DNA from: Loxodes magnus
Lineage: Eukaryota > Ciliophora > Karyorelictea > Loxodida > Loxodidae
Direction of reading: 5' to 3'
DNA length: 64,000 nt
Assembly: GCA_946699065.1 (NCBI GenBank)
Contig: CAMPDV010000083.1
Coordinates: 744,001 to 808,000, forward strand
Part shown: one piece after another, positions 60,762-64,000 of the stretch
Position numbering within the stretch: position 1 is the first letter of the stretch
Layout of the letters: every line of letters starts with the position of its first letter
Position numbers and translations under genes: made by a program
Notes under the pieces: model-generated
Database searches by the model: none
Told to the model about the DNA's origin: nothing
Seen by the model: only the letters and a program-made list of their open reading frames with translations

Positions 60762-60925
60762 AGTCAACCTTTCATACTGCTAGAGAGAAATTTCGGGCAA
60801 ATTAGGTTTGTTTCTTCTGATTTTTTCCACCCTTCCTCGTGGTGACATCTAGTGCGAGATTACTTGCAATGCAGTATACACTGCACCAGATTACCTACTA
60901 GATTTTTGACGCGGCCTATATCAAT
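60762..60925 (-). repeat. Structured repeat family F, copy 3 (short)
   Basis: On the minus strand: GCCGCGTCAAA, CTAGTAGGTAATCTGGTG, CAGTGTATACTGCATTG, GTAATCTCGCACTAGATG, TCACCACGAGGAAGGGTGG, AATTTGCCCGAAA, CTAGCAGTATGAAAG and GTTGACTGG, where similarity stops; copies 1 and 2 continue for another 150 bases. It is therefore truncated or represents the core unit. Confidence 0.55.
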
Positions 60926-61017
60926 TTTATATTATTATATGAAATAATAATATCAATTAATATATCTATACTACATCCCCATGTAGGTAATAAAATTATT
61001 TGCTTACATTTTATTCA

Positions 61018-62001
61018 TCAATTCAAGTTCATCAGCTGTTTATATTTATCTTCAGCCTTTACTACTGCTTCAGATTTGTCTAGATCATTATATCATTATA
61101 GTAGTTCATTATTTCATTCGAAAATTTAAATCTTAATCTAAGTAGATTTTAGTGAAAGCTTTTAATTAAAAATCGATTTATTTTAATTACTTTTAAATAG
61201 GAAATATAAGACTAAAATAGCTTTTATTATATGTTAACTTCTTTATTAAATCATAATTTTTAAGTCTTTAAATTTCTAAATAAGATCTTGTAGAATTTCA
61301 AATGATTAAATATGTACAAAGCTATCTTATTCTCTACAGATGCAAATCTCAGAGCGTTTAATTTGAAGTATCTTTGATTAATTTATATAAGAAATTATAG
61401 CAAAAGGATCTAAATTTATATATAGAAACTATTTCTCTAATCATAAATTTATTTATCTTCATATATGTATAAATTGGAAATTGCTTGTTTCATTATCAAT
61501 ATCTTCAAAGTAAGAATGGGTAGTTTACATTGATCTTAGTCTGTCTGTAGAATCTTTAAAAGTTTTTCTTTTAATTTATCTATTAAACTCTACATTTAAT
61601 AGGTAGAGTAAAATATTTTCACTCTGTTTGCTTAATTTTATATCAGTATTTAATTCCCATAAAATTTCAAGTATTGCATGCTGTTTCTAAAATAAAAGAA
61701 AATTTATCTTCATAATTGCTATTTTTTAGATATTAAGTATAGAATCCTATCAATAATTAATAATTTGTATGAAGCTTACTATTAATATTTTAGGAGAATC
61801 CTCTTAAAATATAATAAAGTCTAAATATTCATAGAGTAAGCAATTATACTAAACTCAGAAAGTAATTAAAAATGCCAATCTTTATTTAGGCTCTAAAAGA
61901 AAATGGAGATGAGCAAAATTCTTGAATTTCAAAACTCGAAAAAAACTGGAAATTTTTAACTTAAAACTTTAAGCGAAAATTATTTCTGGCACTGCATACA
62001 T
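61018..62001 (-). CDS. Hypothetical protein, 327 aa
   Basis: One frame from ATG 62001 to TGA at 61020-61018, immediately followed by a second TGA, as at the LINE ORF2 end. Segments include MYAVPEIIFAQSFKLKISSF, HFLLEPKQRLAFLITFWVQY, HAILEILWELNTDIKLSKQS, KDSTDRLRSMQTTHSYFEDI, SEICICREQDSFVHIQSFEI and SEAVVKAEDKYKQLMNLNW. Trp occurs as TGA six or more times. Helical with a charged C-terminus; no domain is recognised. The support is composition and the double stop only. It lies tail-to-tail with nothing; its start faces the 3' end of eEF1A copy 2, both on the minus strand. Confidence 0.45.
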
Positions 62002-62474
62002 TTTAATTTAAAAATAAAAAAATAAAGTCATATCTAACAAATATAATTTACCTATTAGACTGTAATTTTAATTATTTACTTAAAAATAAAAAAACGAAAT
62101 TGTAAGTATAATAAATAAAATATTTATTTTTATTATTTAATCTATTTTAGTATTAAAGTTTATTAGTTAATTTTTAAATTAACCTATATAAATCTATTTA
62201 AAATACTTTCATAGTTTATAAGCATCGAAAAAGAAGTATTAGTCATTGAAAAAAAGATATAGTGACTTTAAAAAACTAACATTTGCATTTTATATTCTTT
62301 TAATAAAAATGTGTATCCCTAATCTCTTAAGAATAAGAAGTTTTTGATATAATGATTTATTAGCATAAAGCATATTCAATTTATTGGAAGAAAGCATAAA
62401 TTCAATTAAAAAAAACTTGCTTTATTTCAAACTGGCTAAATTTTAAAATATTGAGAAGTTTAGTTTTTTATTTT
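62002..62474. other. eEF1A copy 2 downstream flank with empty retroelement site
   Basis: The minus strand aligns with 6239-6377 plus 7241-7400 of the eEF1A copy 1 flank, with no counterpart of retroelement A between them; the junction is near 62340-62348. Confidence 0.6.
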
Positions 62475-63824
62475 TCAATAATTATGTTAAGTCTTTATCT
62501 CTTAGTTAATATTCTTTATGTTTTGCTCTACAATTTCCACTTCTTTTATAATTCCTATTCCTACTAGCTGTTTTAAATCTCTTATTGCAAATCTTCCAAG
62601 AGCAGGATATTAGTTATATGGCTCGACGCTTATAGATTTGAATGGGCTCATTTTAATAATAGCATTATCCCCTGGCGTTAAACATTCTGGGTTTTCTTCA
62701 ATTATGATACCAGTACGTCTATCTACTTTACTTTTTATCTCTTCAAACTTACAAGGTATATGAGCTTGATGAATATCTATTACAGGACAATAACCTTAAT
62801 AAATTGCAACAGGATTATTTAAAATTGTTACAAGAGCAAAAAAAGATTTAGCATTCTTAGGTGGATCATCATTTGCCTTTCCACAAACATATCCTTTTCT
62901 TATATCTTTATTAGATAGTTTTTTTATGCTAAATTCTATTTAATCTCCTGGAAAAACCTCGCTTTTTTGAAAATGAAAAGATTAAATTAACTTTACTTCA
63001 GAATTTAAATTTACAGGAGCAAATGTTACAATCATACCTACTTTTAAAATTCCTGTTTCCACTTTTCCTACTGGAACTGTTCCAATACCTGCAATTTTAT
63101 TTACATTTTAAAGAAGAAGACGAAGAGGTTTGTCTTCTGGTCTCTTCGGTGGTCAAGCATTATTTAAACATTATAAAAGAGTTTTTCCTTAATATCATTC
63201 CATTTTCTAAGATAAATTATCTATATTATCTCCTACTCAACCAGAAATAGGAACAAATGGAATTTTTTTTGTGTTGTATCCTACCTTCTTCAAATACTCT
63301 TTTACTTCATTCTAAATTTATTCGAATCTTTACTTACTATAATTAACTGATTTATCATCCATTTTATTTACTCCTACTATCATCTATTTTATTCCCAGAG
63401 TAAAAGCAAGAAGAATATGTTCTCTCGTTTGTCCTTCTTTACTAAATCCCATTTCGAATTCTCCTATACTTGCTGATACAATTAGAAGAGCAATATCAAC
63501 TTAAGAAGTTCCAGTAATCATGTTTTTGATAAAGTTTCTGTGTCCTGGAGTGTCAATGATAGTATAATCAAACAATTGTGTTTAGAATTTTCATAAAGAG
63601 ATATCAATTGTATTTCCACGTTCACGTTCTTATTTAAGTTTATCCAAAATTCAAGCAAATTTAAATGAGCCTTTACCTATTTATTAAGCTTCTTTTTCAA
63701 GCTTTTGAATGGTAGGTTAATCAACACTTCCACATTTATAAATAAGATGTCCAGTTGTAGTAGATTTACCAGAGTCAACATTACCAATAACTACAAGACT
63801 TAAATGAAATTTATCTCTTATCAT
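62475..63824 (-). CDS. Translation elongation factor eEF1A, copy 2
   Basis: 449 codons plus TGA, exactly as long as copy 1 and differing by scattered, largely silent substitutions. All GTPase motifs remain: [35 protein letters not shown], and the end [20 protein letters not shown]. The same C-terminal extension QEIKTQHNY precedes TGA. About 180 bases of 5' flank are conserved with copy 1, implying duplication with its promoter. The plus-strand ORF at 63023-63250 is a shadow. Both copies look functional; codon silence suggests selection after duplication, though this was judged by eye. Confidence 0.93.
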
Positions 63825-64000
63825 ATTAAATAAATTTATATAAGTATAGATTATCAATCTAAATAGCTTTGTTATTTATTCTAATTTATTATCTTTATAC
63901 TAAGAAAACTAGGATGAATTATATAAAGTCTTAGTATTTAATCTATAAAATATGAAATATAACAATATTTAATTAGATTAATAATAATAAGTTTTTTAAG

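Overview
The window is about 80% A+T and reads as nuclear DNA of a ciliate in which all three stop codons are reassigned. The anchor is an eEF1A gene (4889-6238). TAA falls where eEF1A has invariant Gln (the MHHEQ and PLQDVYK motifs), TGA falls where it has invariant Trp (FKxAW, ISGW), and a final TGA ends the frame at the usual eEF1A length. TAA/TAG=Gln with TGA=Trp or stop matches the karyorelict code (NCBI table 27, e.g. Loxodes) better than the Condylostoma code (table 28), although some gene ends here leave room for TAA as a stop. With no codon that is always a stop, every frame is open, so standard-code ORFs are nearly all shadows. Genes were called from homology, G/C-rich codons, family alignment inside the window and short GT-AG introns (16, 28 and 29 nt).

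Layout. 0-7.4 kb: a SPRY gene, a retroelement, a gene fragment cut off by a SINE-like repeat, and eEF1A copy 1 with a retroelement inserted behind it. 8.6-16.8 kb: duplicated segments, two CCHC retroelements and a coiled-coil gene. 17.3-23.7 kb: tRNA-Gly, an eEF1A remnant, a SPRY gene, a structured repeat, another CCHC retroelement and a 2.3-kb element with about 525-bp terminal inverted repeats that encloses a gene. 24-32 kb: a candidate gene, a LINE with endonuclease and reverse transcriptase, a VWA-domain gene, a short intron-bearing gene and a LINE tail. 32.4-53 kb: SPRY genes, tRNA-Gly copies 2 and 3, CCHC retroelements, a second SINE-like copy, a decayed LINE, an eEF1A pseudogene and a membrane-protein gene. 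53.4-64 kb: further repeats and CCHC retroelements, SPRY copy 5, a third SINE-like copy, a candidate 327-aa gene and eEF1A copy 2 on the minus strand.

The most striking content is a retroelement community. At least eleven roughly 0.4-1 kb units each encode a coiled coil followed by a CX2CX4HX4C zinc knuckle (or a decayed one), carry no reverse transcriptase, and typically end in (AAT)n preceded by a small 3' hairpin whose stem covaries between copies. One is missing from the paralogous eEF1A-2 locus, so its insertion is visible. A LINE that could supply reverse transcriptase is present in four states of decay, and a structured SINE-like family shares its 3' end. Host gene families (SPRY x5, eEF1A x4, tRNA-Gly x3) are also duplicated and scattered. 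These are readings by eye; no alignment or folding program was run.
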